A stretch of DNA of 64,000 nt from positions 3,226,227 through 3,290,226 of the forward strand of contig OY759261.1 of NCBI GenBank assembly GCA_963662155.1, given 5' to 3'. The notes below the pieces were generated by a model. That model did no database searches and was not told the origin of the DNA. It was given only the letters and a program-made list of their open reading frames with translations. This document shows, piece after piece, positions 35,027 through 47,625 of the stretch (the stretch's first letter is position 1; every line of letters begins with the position of its first letter). Origin of the DNA: Lamellibrachia columna. Its lineage: Eukaryota; Annelida; Polychaeta; Sabellida; Siboglinidae. The translations under genes and the position numbers were made by a program.

Positions 35027-35046
35027 TGTATACAACTAGCCCCGGT

Positions 35047-37050
35047 CTCCCCTACTGGACATGTTATAAGCGGACTGGTAACCGTAATGAATGTGACATG
35101 ACTCGTTCACGGCAAGGAGTTCTATTAGCCGAGTAACTGTAACCTTCTGTAGCACTTTGTCCTTCTGTAGCACTTTGTTGGTGAACACTATGTACATGAC
35201 TCGTTCACGGCAAGGAGTTCTATTAGCCGAGTAACTGCAGCCTTCTGTAGCACTTTGTTGGTGAACACTATGTACACGACTCGTTCATGGCAAGGAGCTC
35301 TATTAGCCGAGTAACTGTAACCTTCTGTAGCACTTTGTTGGTGAACACTATGTACACGACTCGTTCACGGCAAGGAGTTCTATTAGCCGAGTAACTGTAG
35401 CCTTCTGTAGCACTTTGTTGGTGAACACTATGTACACGACTCGTTCATGGCAAGGAGTTCTATTAGCCGAGTAACTGTAACCTTCTGTAGCACTTTGTTG
35501 GTGAACACTATGTACACGACTCGTTCATGGCAAGGAGTTCTATTAGCCGAGTAACTGTAACCTTCTGTAGCACTTTGTTGGTGAACACTATGTACACGAC
35601 TCGTTCACGGCAAGGAGCTCTATTAGCCGAGTAACTGCAGCCTTCTGTAGCACTTTGTTGGTGAACACTATGTACATGACTCGTTCACGGCAAGGAGCTC
35701 TATTAGCCGAGTAACTGCAGCCTTCTGTAGCACTTTGTTGGTGAACACTATGTACACGACTCGTTCATGGCAAGGAGTTCTATTAGCCGAGTAACTGTAA
35801 CCTTCTGTAGCACTTTGTTGGTGAACACTATGTACACGACTCGTTCATGGCAAGGAGTTCTATTAGCCGAGTAACTGCAGCCTTCTGTAGCACTTTGTTG
35901 GTGAACACTATGTACACGACTCGTTCATGGCAAGGAGTTCTGTTAGCCGAGTAACTGTAACCTTCTGTAGCACTTTGTTGGTGAACACTATGTACACGAC
36001 TCGTTCATGGCAAGGAGTTCTATTAGCCGAGTAACTGCAGCCTTCTGTAGCACTTTGTTGGTGAACACTATGTACACGACTCGTTCATGGCAAGGAGCTC
36101 TATTAGCCGAGTAACTGTAACCTTCTGTAGCACTTTGTTGGTGAACACTATGTACACGACTCGTTCATGGCAAGGAGTTCTATTAGCCGAGTAACTGCAG
36201 CCTTCTGTAGCACTTTGTTGGTGAACACTATGTACACGACTCGTTCATGGCAAGGAGTTCTATTAGCCGAGTAACTGCAGCCTTCTGTAGCACTTTGTTG
36301 GTGAACACTATGTACATGACTCGTTCATGGCAAGGAGCTCTATTAGCCGAGTAACTGTAAACTTCTGTAGCACTTTGTTGGTGAACACTATGTACACGAC
36401 TCGTTCATGGCAAGGAGTTCTATTAGCCGAGTAACTGCAGCCTTCTGTAGCACTTTGTTGGTGAACACTATGTACACGACTCGTTCATGGCAAGGAGTTC
36501 TGTTAGCCGAGTAACTGTAACCTTCTGTAGCACTTTGTTGGTGAACACCATGTACACAATTCGTTCACGGCAAGGAGTTCTATTAGCCGAGTAACTGTAA
36601 CCTTCTGTAGCACTTTGTTGGTGAACACTATGTACACGACTCGTTCACGGCAAGGAGTTCTATTAGCCGAGTAACTGTAACCTTCTGTAGCACTTTGCTG
36701 GTGAACACTATGTACACGACTCGTTCACGGCAAGGAGTTCTATTAGCCGAGTAACTGTAACCTTCTGTAGCACTTTGCTGGTGAACACTATGTACACGAC
36801 TCGTTCACGGCAAGGAGTTCTATTAGCCGAGTAACTGTAACCTTCTGTAGCACTCTGTTGGTGAACACTATGTACACGACTCGTTCACGGCAAGGAGCTC
36901 TATTAGCCGAGTAACTGTAACCTTCTGTAGCACTTTGCTGGTGAACACGTACTATGTTGTAGACTGTCTTTAGCAGCTTTTTGTCGACAGTCATATTTGG
37001 AAGTGGTTTCACTGCGGCTCTCAGGGAAAATAGCTGTTATTTACCAGGGT
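35047..37050 (-). repeat. 80-bp minisatellite (about 23 copies) inside an inverted copy of the 20.3-kb exon-like segment
   Basis: Read on the minus strand, 37050-36930 matches 20490-20600 and 35100-35047 matches 20660-20703; between them the part containing AAAGTGCTACAGAAGGCTGC, ACTCGGCTAATAGAACTCCT and GAACGAGTCGTGT is repeated every 80 bases. The source segment has ACATAG at one repeat border (20586) and the array has TACATAG at the other, so the first duplication probably used this short homology. Since 80 is not a multiple of 3 the array has no long frame. The unit varies at GTAACTG(TAA/CAG/TAG)CCTTCT and TTCA(C/T)GGCAAGGAG(T/C)TC. Confidence 0.93.
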
Positions 37051-37069
37051 AGCCAATTAGGGAACGTGT

Positions 37070-37305
37070 ATTACAACCAGTAATGTAATAATCGACCGGT
37101 AATTTAATAAACGACCGGTAATGTAATAAATCGACCGGTAATGTAATAATCGACCGGTAATGTAATAATCGACTGGTAATGTAATAAATCGACCGGTAAT
37201 TAATGTAATAAATCGACCGGTAATGTAATAATCAACCGGTAATGTAATAAATCGACCGTAAATGTAATAATCGACCGGTAATGTAATAAATCGACCTGTA
37301 ATGTA
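37070..37305. repeat. ~20-bp tandem repeat
   Basis: Units of AATCGACCGGTAATGTAAT type, 18-21 bases, about 12 copies. Confidence 0.88.
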
Positions 37306-37311
37306 ATAAAA

Positions 37312-37365
<54 letters not shown>

Positions 37366-37622
37366 TTAATAACGATGATGTAGAAGGTGATGATGAGGGT
37401 AATAAACGATTATGATGATGACGACAATTAAGGGGTTATCTTAGTGACGATGATAATGATGATGATGATTATGACGATGATGATGATGATGATAACGATT
37501 ATGGTTATGATAATGATGATAACGACGGTGATGATGAGGGTGATAAATGGTCATGATGATGATGAGGAAGAAGATGAAAACAATTAAGCGGGCTTATAGT
37601 GATGATGATGATGACGAAGATG
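37306..37622. repeat. (GAT)n-based simple repeat
   Basis: A pure ATG/GAT run at 37312-37365 is followed by degenerate GATGATAACGAT stretches. Confidence 0.92.
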
Positions 37623-37639
37623 ATGACAACTAATGAGAA

Positions 37640-37840
37640 TATCGGTCATTGGTCCTTTACTGCATGGCCCCAGCTAACAAAACCTGGTTGGACCAATGAT
37701 TGATAGCCATCATTGGTAGGACCAATCATGTTTTTTTCATAGCAAGTCAATGCCAGTTAAGCCAATGACATCCATCGTTGGGCCAATCATGTTTTAAGCG
37801 CCATCATTGGCCCAGACAATTTTGTTACCTGGGTACATTC
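37640..37840. other. Repeated CCAAT/ATTGG phrases
   Basis: GGACCAAT, GGGCCAATCATG and CCATCATTGG alternate in both orientations six or more times in 200 bases. It looks like a small inverted-repeat element; its borders are unclear. Confidence 0.4.
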
Positions 37841-39880
37841 ATGGATTTCTTGCAAAAATATGCTTGGACCAAATTTGGTTAAGTTTAACGACTACATTAT
37901 TTAATTACCAACCTTAATAAGTTGTTCCAAAGAGTAAAACAATTTAATAACTGGATTACTAGGTACTTGAGTACTTGCAACGAAATTATGTTGTAAATAT
38001 GTATGAAAATGCGTCTAGGGTGACCGAGGCTACCTCTGATATTGGTCTGAGTCAGCCAGGCCAAGAACTGTCATTATTCTGAATTCGCGGTAAGCTACCG
38101 AGAAAGTAAAATGACAGACCCCGAACCGATGGACATTGACCTGGAGGGAACAACATCCAAAACAGATAAGGAAAAACCTAAACCAGACACACAACAGAAC
38201 AAATCTGAAAAACGAACTGGTTATTAACTTCCGTGGCAAGTGTATTAGCAATTACTTATAATATCGCCCAGCGCTTTGGGTAACTCTTGTTTCTTTCTAT
38301 GGGTCATTCGGCACAAAAGCCATATGTGTCACCCCCACCCCAAATATTGTGTATGCCGTCTCCATATTTTTTACCTTAAAAATATCTAACGTAGGGGGAA
38401 TTCGCCGTATTTTAACGTCAAATGAACGAATGAAATGGTGCTCAGAGACAGAGACAGTCTCACTCACAGAGTCAGAGTGACTGAGTTTATCAGACCTGAC
38501 ACACATTTTTTGGGTTGCATTCTGTATTTTTGACTTAAAATTCTGTAAGAATTGGTATGAATCTGTAGCATTCAAACATACATGTCGCGCACACCATAAC
38601 AACAAGTACATAATTGATTACACATACATTATCACAAACTTATTCTATGGTGTGGGTGTGGAGACTGTCTATGAAGTGTGAGGCACGACAGCGACAGTTT
38701 CCATACATCTAACTAAACCTATTAAAAATTTCAACTGACATCAAAATACAAAAATAAAAAAAAATAAAAAAATATTAATTAGAAAACCCTTTGACTAACA
38801 TTAAGTATACTAGTCTTTTCGTTGTTGTATGTACCACTCACAGCGCATGCGCACAGCCCACCACAAACTCCTGCGTTAGCCCAAGATTGGGCTGTTTGGA
38901 GTAAATCACTTGAGACACTTGAAACATCTATCACAAAATACATTCATCACTCAGCATGCGTTGCACATTTGGCTAGTCTCAGCATCTCAGCCGACACAGA
39001 AAACTGATGGCAGGAGCTGTGGATGTTCAGCTTACACTGAAGATACGCAGTAATGGTTGACTTCTGGTTGAGCCATATATTGCTCGCTTCAGTGAACTAA
39101 ATCACCGACTAACAATAAACAATTATTTCATTGCATCAAATGTTGTTGGTTTTTCATCTTTGTGACACATACAAGTAAATAATGTAGCTGTATAAATATT
39201 TTCTGTCAATTTCATTGAAACCCATATCAAAATGGAGTACGGCCATATTACTCAAAAAATCGCCAAAGTCCATATCGGATACGGGTGACCCATACCATGT
39301 GGCAGGTCTGCTTTATTTTTATGCAAAATAAGGAAAATCGCAATGATCACGGATAGAGCAGAATGGTTTTCGGTCAGTTTGGCCACAATGACCGAATCTG
39401 AGGTTGTGAATGCCTTCAGCCTTGTCAATTATTTACACATTCCGACCTTACTTGTCAGAAATGTAAAATTATTAATGTTTACCAAAATGTTGTTACGTTG
39501 CATAGACCTTTAAAACCTCTTTACAAAACAGTTTCAATTTTGTTTCTATGTCAAGTAGATCAAAATTAATGTTACGACACTTTAGATTGAAAAAAAACGG
39601 ACATTTTTGTAAACATAACCAATGCAATTATATTACCGTTATTTGTGACCAAAGACACAAAACTCTTCACAACTTTGTTAATAATAGTTTTTTTAATGAA
39701 CGAAGTGCAGAATGAAGCTTGAATAAAGCTCCTTTTAGTTCAAGGCTGCGATTATACATTTTTCAATGTTTGTAATTTATAGTGAAATAAAATATCTTTA
39801 AAATATGAAAAAGACCATTTGGCCATAAACAAGATGAAGAGAGCACTCATAAAAATGGTGTGTAATTATTTAAAGGCAGT
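37841..39880. other. No gene recognised
   Basis: AT-rich sequence. Open frames of 60-104 codons at 38030-38611 on minus and 38822-39007 on + have no domain or splice partners. Confidence 0.45.
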
Positions 39881-39884
39881 AACT

Positions 39885-39885
39885 A

Positions 39886-39977
<92 letters not shown>
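39885..39977. repeat. (TA)n microsatellite
   Basis: About 45 TA units with one TACA interruption. Confidence 0.95.
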
Positions 39978-39979
<2 letters not shown>

Positions 39980-41140
39980 ATATTTATACCTTACCATCTT
40001 AAACAAATTTAATATTACTTGTACATTTTATTTTCAGGATGTACACATTTAGAAGTGATTGCTTTTAACATGTGCCTCATGCCATTTTTACCATCACAAA
40101 AGACACCTTATTTAGTTTTTAAGAATGGAAAATAAAGCTGCCTTAAGTAGTTACTCACTTCAGTCATTCAGTGAAGTTTCAATCTTATCTAGTTTATTTT
40201 TAAGAACGGAAAATAAAACTGGTGTTCCCTGATTAAAGGAACCATATTAAGAAGAAAGTTAGTGTGCTGCCACCTGGTGCTACTGTTGAATTCCTCTTCT
40301 TGGCATGTTTCCTTAAACAAAATTATAAAGTGGTACGTGCATGTTTTTTATTTATTAAACAAAGTGTATTTATGTGAGCTGACGTACGTGTGTGTTTGCG
40401 TGCGTGCATATGAACAAAGAAAAAACTAAAATACTGTTTAACTTGATTATCTCTCAAGAAACTTGTTGGTGTTTTTCCTGACATTTTTTGGAGAGGTAAT
40501 GTCAAATATCACATTCCAGAATACTGGAATGTCAATCCATTCAAGTATCAAAATATTGTTAACATGACTAAAAAACTTCACAACAATTGTTGCATTTGAA
40601 ATGAATGTCAGCATTTATTTATAATTTGGTAAAATACATCATGTTTTGTGTAAGGTAATGCGGATGATAGCCGATTACGTCTGTCATTCAACAGCTGGTC
40701 CGTCGGCCATGACAGCATGCCCAATGCTTGCAATGCGGATTTGCATAATTTCCAGAACCAAATAATCTTTTTACAGGACCTCGTAAAATCATCATACTTC
40801 GTCATTACATAGCTGCTTATCATGTTTTTGAGTCTTAATAGTTGGATTTGTAGTATTGTAACGTTTTCATGAAAAAAAATACATATGTATTGGTGAATGG
40901 CACTTAAACTTACCGTATCTCCGAAAATCCTCCATCTAGGAAAACCCTACCAAGACGAGGTCGAAGAATGGATCCTCTTTTCCTATTGGCTCAATTTTAC
41001 GTCATAGGCAGCGTAAATACCAAAAATAGAAACGGAATAGTACGGGTATCCCGACGCCAGTCTGACATACCTGACTATACCTATTCTCATCGCTATTTTA
41101 ATAATGTTATCGACTTGAGTTCTGTCTGAGAAAGGGGCTC
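39978..41140. other. No gene recognised
   Basis: GAATGGAAAATAAAGCTG at 40124 and GAACGGAAAATAAAACTG at 40204 are a small local duplication. Otherwise unremarkable. Confidence 0.4.
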
Positions 41141-41144
41141 CTTG

Positions 41145-41395
41145 CGAATGAATGGTAATGGAATGAGTTGTAATGGAATGAATGGTAACATAATGAATGG
41201 TAATGGAATGAGTTGTAATGGAATGAATGGTAACATAATGAATGGTAATGGAATGAATGGTAAAGGTAACAATGAATAGTAATGGGAACAATGAATGGTA
41301 ATGGAATTAATGGTAATGGTAACATAATGAATAGTAATGGTAACAATGAATGGTAATGGAATGAATGTTAATAGTAACATAATGAATGATTGCAA
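41145..41395. repeat. ATGAATGGTAATGGA-type simple repeat
   Basis: Irregular GAATGGTAA / GAATGAATG units; a higher-order unit of about 60 bases is visible at 41150-41265. Confidence 0.88.
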
Positions 41396-41501
41396 GATTA
41401 GTTCACATAATTCACGTCTGGATTTGTGAAATGCAAACATCTGCACACCAGTGCAGATGATTTGATTTAAACTAAGCAAATCTCTTGTGTCAATAATAAA
41501 G

Positions 41502-42168
41502 ACACAACCAGACCAAGACACCACCAGACCAAGACACCACCAGACCAAGACACTGCCAGACCCAGACACGGCCAGACCCAGACATGACCAGACCAAGACA
41601 CGACCAGACCAAGACACCGCCAGACCAAGACACGACCAGACCAAGACACGACCAGACCAAGACACGACCAGACCAAGACACGACCAGACCAAGCAACGAC
41701 CAGACCAAGACACGACCAGACCAAGACACGACCAGACCAAGACACGACCAGACCAAGACACGACCAGACCAAGACACGACCAGACCAAACCACGACCAGA
41801 CCAAGACACGACCAGACCAATACACCGCCAGACCAAGGCACGACCAGGCCAAGACACGGCCAGGCCAAGACACGGCCAGGCTAAGACACTGCCAGGCCAA
41901 GACACTGCCAGACCAAGACACGGCCAGACCAAGACACGGCCAGACCAGACCAAGACACTGCCAGACCAAACCACGACCAGACCAAGACACGGCCAGACCA
42001 AGACACGGCCAGACCAAGACACGGCCAGACCAAGACACGACCAGACCAAGACACGACCAGACCAAGACACGGCCTGACCAAACCACGACCAGACCAAGAC
42101 ACGGCCAGACCAAGACACGGCCAGACCAAGACACGACCAGACCAAGACACGACCAGACCAAGACACGA
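41502..42168. repeat. 16-bp minisatellite, about 41 copies
   Basis: Units of GACCAGACCAAGACAC; the + strand is almost T-free. 16 is not a multiple of 3, so all frames are open by period and the long frames found here are not genes. The array ends four bases before an inverted terminus at 42172. Confidence 0.96.
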
Positions 42169-42494
42169 CCAAATATGGGGTCAAATACACTGAAATGTAT
42201 TTAGATATAAATACTCTCAAGATGTTCAAATACAATTATAAATACTATGAAATGCAAATGTATTTAAATACAATTACATTGGATGTATTTCAAATACTTA
42301 AAATACTTTTTACAACACAGCCTATAGCACACAGTAAAAAATCTTATCCAATATGTTGTTAATTTTGTTTGTTTCAGATAATTACTGTCTCATTAATGAG
42401 AACTCACAATAATCAAATAATGCCAGTTAAGTACAGAACTAAATGAATGATGAGGCACAACCTGTCTTTTTATTGACTTGTTCCACTTGGGTAT

Positions 42495-45400
42495 GGGAGG
42501 AGCTAGATTATAGAACAGAATAGGGAGGCACTGGTGTGATTGGATCTCAGTAGCTAGATGGTGAGTCCAGTACTAGTTGTGGGAATGTGACCTTTCATGG
42601 AACCTGGTCAGGGTAAGGGTGAAGACTCAGGCTGGGTGACTGGATCTCAGTAGCTAGATGGTGAGTCCAGTACTAGTGGGAATGTGGCCTTTCATGGAAC
42701 CTGGTCAGGGTAAGGGTGAAGACTCAGGCTGGGTGATTGGATCTCTGTAGCTAGATGGTGAGTCCAGTACTAGTTGTGGGAATGTGGCTTTCATGGAACC
42801 TGGTCAGGGTAAGGGTGAAGACTCAGGCTGGGTGATTGGATCTCAGTAGCTAGATGGTGAGTCCAGTACTAGTGGGAATGTGGCCTTTCATGGAACCTGG
42901 TCAGGGTAAGGGTGAAGACTCAGGTTGGGTGATTGGATCTCAGTAGCTAGATGGTGAGTTCAGTACTAGTTGTGGGAATGTGGCCTTTCATGGAACCTGG
43001 TCAGGGTAAGGGTGAAGACTCAGGCTGGTTGATTGGATCTCAGTAGCTAGATGGTGAGTCCAGTACTAGTGGGAATGTGGCCTTTCGTGGAACCTGGTCA
43101 GGGTAAGGGTGAAGACTCAGGCTGGGTGATTGGATCTCAGTAGCTAGATGGTGAGTCCAGTACTAGTTGTGGGAATGTGGCCTTTCGTGGAACCTGGTCA
43201 GGGTAAGGGTGAAGACTCAGGCTGGGTGATTGGATCTCTGTAGCTAGATGGTGAGTCCAGTACTAGTTGTGGGAATGTGGCTTTCATGGAACCTGGTCAG
43301 GGTAAGGGTGAAGACTCAGGCTGGGTGATTGGATCTCTGTAGCTAGATGGTGAGTCCAGTACTAGTTGTGGGAATGTGGCTTTCATGGAACCTGGTCAGG
43401 GTAAGGGTGAAGACTCAGGCTGGGTGATTGGATCTCTGTAGCTAGATGGTGAGTCCAGTACTAGTTGTGGGAATGTGGCCTTTCATGGAACCTGGTCAGG
43501 GTAAGGATGAAGACTCAGGCTGGGTGATTGGATCTCAGTAGCTAGATGGTGAGTCCAGTACTAGTTGTGGAATGTGGCCTTTCATGGAACCTGGTCAGGG
43601 TAAGGGTGAAGACTCAGGCTGGGTGATTGCATCTCAGTAGCTAGATGGTGAATCCAGTACTAGTTGTGGGAATGTGACCTTTCATGGAACCTGGTCAGGG
43701 TAAGGGTGAAGACTCAGGCTGGGTGATTGGATCTCTGTAGCTAGATGGTGAGTCCAGTACTAGTTGTGGGAATGTGGCCTTTCATGGAACCTGGTCAGGG
43801 TAAGGGTGAAGACTCAGGCTGGGTGATTGGATCTCTGTAGCTAGATGGTGAGTCCAGTACTAGTTGTGGGAATGTGGCCTTTCATGGAACCTGGTCAGGG
43901 TAAGGGTGAAGACTCAGGCTGGGTGATTGGATCTCTGTAGCTAGATGGTGAGTCCAGTACTAGTTGTGGGAATGTGGCCTTTCATGGAACCTGGTCAGGG
44001 TAAGGATGAAGACTCAGGCTGGGTGATTGGATCTCAGTAGCTAGATGGTGAGTCCAGTACTAGTTGTGGAATGTGGCCTTTCATGGAACCTGGTCAGGGT
44101 AAGGGTGAAGACTCAGGCTGGGTGATTGGATCTCAGTAGCTAGATGGTGAGTCCAGTACTAGTGGGAATGTGGCCTTTCATGGAACCTGGTCAGGGTAAG
44201 GGTGAAGACTCAGGCTGGGTGATTGCATCTCAGTAGCTAGATGGTGAGTCCAGTACTAGTTGTGGAATGTGGCCTTTCATGGAACCTGGTCAGGGTAAGG
44301 GTGAAGACTCAGGCTGGGTGATTGGATCTCTGTAGCTAGATGGTGAGTCCAGTACTAGTTGTGGGAATGTGGCCTTTCATGGAACCTGGTCAGGGTAAGG
44401 ATGAAGACTCAGGCTGGGTGATTGGATCTCAGTAGCTAGATGGTGAGTCCAGTACTAGTGGGAATGTGGCCTTTCATGGAACCTGGTCAGGGTAAGGGTG
44501 AAGACTCAGGTTGGTTGATTGGATCTCAGTAGCTAGATGGTGAGTCCAGTACTAGTTGTGGGAATGTGGCCTTTCATGGAACCTGGTCAGGGTAAGGGTG
44601 AAGACTCAGGCTGGGTGACTGGATCTCAGTAGCTAGATGGTGAGTCCAGTACTAGTTGTGGAATGTGGCCTTTCATGGAACCTAGTCAGGGTAAGGGTGA
44701 AGACTCAGGCTGGGTGATTGGATCTCAGTAGCTAGATGGTGAGTCCAGTACTAGTTGTGAAATGTGGCCTTTCATGGAACCTGGTCAGGGTAAGGGTGAA
44801 GACTCAGGTTGGGTGATTGGATCTCAGTAGCTAGATGGTGAATCCAGTACTAGTTGTGGAATGTGGCCTTTCATGGAACCTGGTCAGGGTAAGGGTGAAG
44901 ACTCAGGTTGGGTGATTGGATCTCAGTAGCTAGATGGTGAATCCAGTACTAGTTGTGGAATGTGGCCTTTCATGGAACCTGGTCAGGGTAAGGGTGAAGA
45001 CTCAGGTTGGGTGATTGGATCTCTGTAGCTAGATGGTGAGTCCAGTACTAGTTGTGGGAATGTGGCCTTTCATGGAACCTGGTCAGGGTAAGGATGAAGA
45101 CTCAGGCTGGGTGATTGGATCTCAGTAGCTAGATGGTGAGTCCAGTACTAGTGGGAATGTGGCCTTTCATGGAACCTGGTCAGGGTAAGGGTGAAGACTC
45201 AGGCTGGGTGATTGGATCTCTGTAGCTAGATGGTGAGTCCAGTACTAGTTGTGGGAATGTGGCCTTTCATGGAACCTGGTCAGGGTAAGGATGAAGACTC
45301 AGGCTGGGTGATTGGATCTCAGTAGCTAGATGGTGAGTCCAGTACTAGTGGGAATGTGGCCTTTCATGGAACCTGGTCAGGGTAAGGGTGAAGACTCAGG

Positions 45401-46480
45401 TTGGGTGATTGGATCTCAGTAGCTAGATGGTGAGTCCAGTACTAGTTGTGAAATGTGGCCTTTCATGGAACCTGGTCAGGGTAAGGGTGAAGACTCAGGT
45501 TGGGTGATTGGATCTCAGTAGCTAGATGGTGAATCCAGTACTAGTTGTGGAATGTGGCCTTTCATGGAACCTGGTCAGGGTAAGGGTGAAGACTCAAGTT
45601 GGGTGATTGGATCTCAGTAGCTAGATGGTGAGTCCAGTACTAGTGGGAATGTGGCCTTTCATGGAACCTGGTCAGGGTAAGGGTGAAGACTCAGGCTGGG
45701 TGATTGCATCTCAGTAGCTAGATGGTGAATCCAGTACTAGTTGTGGAATGTGGCCTTTCATGGAACCTGGTCAGGGTAAGGGTGAAGACTCAGGTTGGGT
45801 GATTGGATCTCAGTAGCTAGATTGTGAGTCCAGTACTAGTGGGAATGTGGCCTTTCATGGAACCTGGTCAGGGTAAGGGTGAAGACTCAGGCTGGGTGAT
45901 TGGATCTCTGTAGCTAGATGGTGAGTCCAGTACTAGTGGGAATGTGGCCTTTCATGGAACCTGGTCAGGGTAAGGGTGAAGACTCAGGCTGGGTGATTGG
46001 ATCTCTGTAGCTAGATGGTGAGTCCAGTACTAGTGGGAATGTGGCCTTTCATGGAACCTGGTCAGGGTAAGGGTGAAGACTCAGGCTGGGTGATTGGATC
46101 TCAGTAGCTAGATGGTGAGTCCAGTACTAGTGGGAATGTGGCCTTTCATGGAACCTGGTCAGGGTAAGGGTGAAGACTCAGGCTGGGTGATTGGATCTCT
46201 GTAGCTAGATGGTGAGTCCAGTACTAGTGGGAATGTGGCCTTTCATGGAACCTGGTCAGGGTAAGGGTGAAGACTCAGGCTGGGTGATTGGATCTCTGTA
46301 GCTAGATGGTGAGTCCAGTACTAGTGGGAATGTGGCCTTTCATGGAACCTAGTCAGGGTAAGGGTGAAGACTCAGGCTGGGTGATTGCATCTCAGTAGCT
46401 AGATGGTGAGTCCAGTACTAGTTGTTCGAATGTGGCCTTTCATGGAAACTGGTCAGGGTAAGGGTGAAGAATCAGACTGG
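42495..46480. repeat. ~100-bp minisatellite, about 40 copies
   Basis: Landmarks CAGTAGCTAGATGGTGAGTC and ATGGAACCTGGTCAGGGTAA. Units are 100, 99 or 96 bases long depending on TAGTTGTGGGAATG, TAGTTGTGGAATG or TAGTGGGAATG; further switches at ATCTC(A/T)GTAG and GG(C/T)TGGGTGA. Length variants occur in clusters, showing block-wise amplification. Confidence 0.95.
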
Positions 46481-46511
46481 CAGTTATTGGTTCTGTCCCC
46501 AGTAAAAGTAA

Positions 46512-46590
46512 CAAAAACATTTGATATATAGTTGATGAACACATTGAAGACATTTGATATATAGTTGATGAACACATTGAAGACATTTGG
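46512..46590. repeat. ~36-bp duplication, 2 copies
   Basis: CATTTGATATATAGTTGATG followed by AACACATTGAAGA occurs twice. Confidence 0.85.
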
Positions 46591-46656
46591 CTTGTGAAGC
46601 CCCCCCAACTCCCCAACTTCCCTCAGTCCAAATGTCTTATCAGCCCACACAAATAT

Positions 46657-47622
46657 TGAAACAACAGCAGACTTAAGCGGCATCATGGTTGGTTAGCTGG
46701 GCATGAAAACAACAGCAGACTTAAGCGGCATCATGGTTGGTTAGCTGGGCATGAAAACAACAGCAGACTTAAGCAGCATCATGGTTGGTTAGCTGGGCAT
46801 GAAAACAACAGCAGACTTAAGCGGCATCATGGTTGGTTAGCTGGGCATGAAAACAACAGCAGACTTGAGCAGCATCATGGTTGGTTAGCTGGGCATGAAA
46901 ACAACAGCAGACTTAAGCAGCATCATGGTTGGTTAGCTGGGCATGAAAACAACAGCAGACTTAAGCAGCATCATGGTTGGTTAGCTGGGCATGAAAACAA
47001 CAGCAGACTTAAGCAGCATCATGGTTGGTTAGCTGGGCATGAAAACAACAGCAGACTTAAGCGGCATCATGGTTGGTTAGCTGGGCATGAAAACAACAGC
47101 AGACTTAAGCGGCATCATGGTTGGTTAGCTGGGCATGAAAACAACAGCAGACTTAAGCGGCATCATGGTTGGTTAGCTGGGCATGAAAACAACAGCAGAC
47201 TTAAGCGGCATCATGGTTGGTTAGCTGGGCATGAAAACAAAAGCAGACTTAAGCAGCATCATGGTTGGTTAGCTGGGCGTGAAAACAACAGCAGACTTAA
47301 GCGGCATCATGGTTGGTTAGCTGGGCATGAAAACAACAGCAGACTTAAGCAGCATCATGGTTGGTTAGCTGGGCATGAAAACAACAGCAGACTTAAGCAG
47401 CATCATGGTTGGTTAGCTGGGCGTGAAAACAACAGCAGACTTAAGCAGCATCATGGTTGGTTAGCTGGGCGTGAAAACAACAGCAGACTTAAGCAGCATC
47501 ATGGTTGGTTAGCTGGGCGTGAAAACAACAGCAGACTTAAGCAGCATCATGGTTGGTTAGCTGGGCGTGAAAACAACAGCAGACTTAAGCAGCATCATGG
47601 TTGGTTAGCTGGGCATGAAAAG
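46657..47622. repeat. 48-bp minisatellite, about 20 copies
   Basis: GAAAACAACAGCAGACTTAA and CATCATGGTTGGTTAGCTGG recur every 48 bases; variants AAGC(G/A)GC and GGGC(A/G)TG are grouped by region. Confidence 0.96.
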
Positions 47623-47625
47623 CAG

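Larger units (their letters stand above)
33652..35043. mobile_element. Candidate 1.4-kb element with GGGGCTAGTTGT inverted ends
   Basis: CCGGGGCTAGTTGTTACA at the left and, reversed, CCGGGGCTAGTTGTATACA at the right agree over 14 bases. Further copies of the TAACAAC(T/G)(A/T)GCCCC motif lie inside at 33838, 33868 (reversed), 33888 (reversed), 34675 and 35012. The element contains a LINE tail and an (AC)n run but no gene. Confidence 0.4.

Noticed and set aside
38030..39007. Small open frames (60-104 codons)
   Set aside because: No domain, no start context or splice signal; expected by chance.
41093..42235. Open frames of up to 380 codons (Trp/Ser/Gly-rich on minus, Asp/Gln/Thr-rich on +) over the 16-bp array
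   Set aside because: Repeat-driven; every frame is open and no family is recognised.
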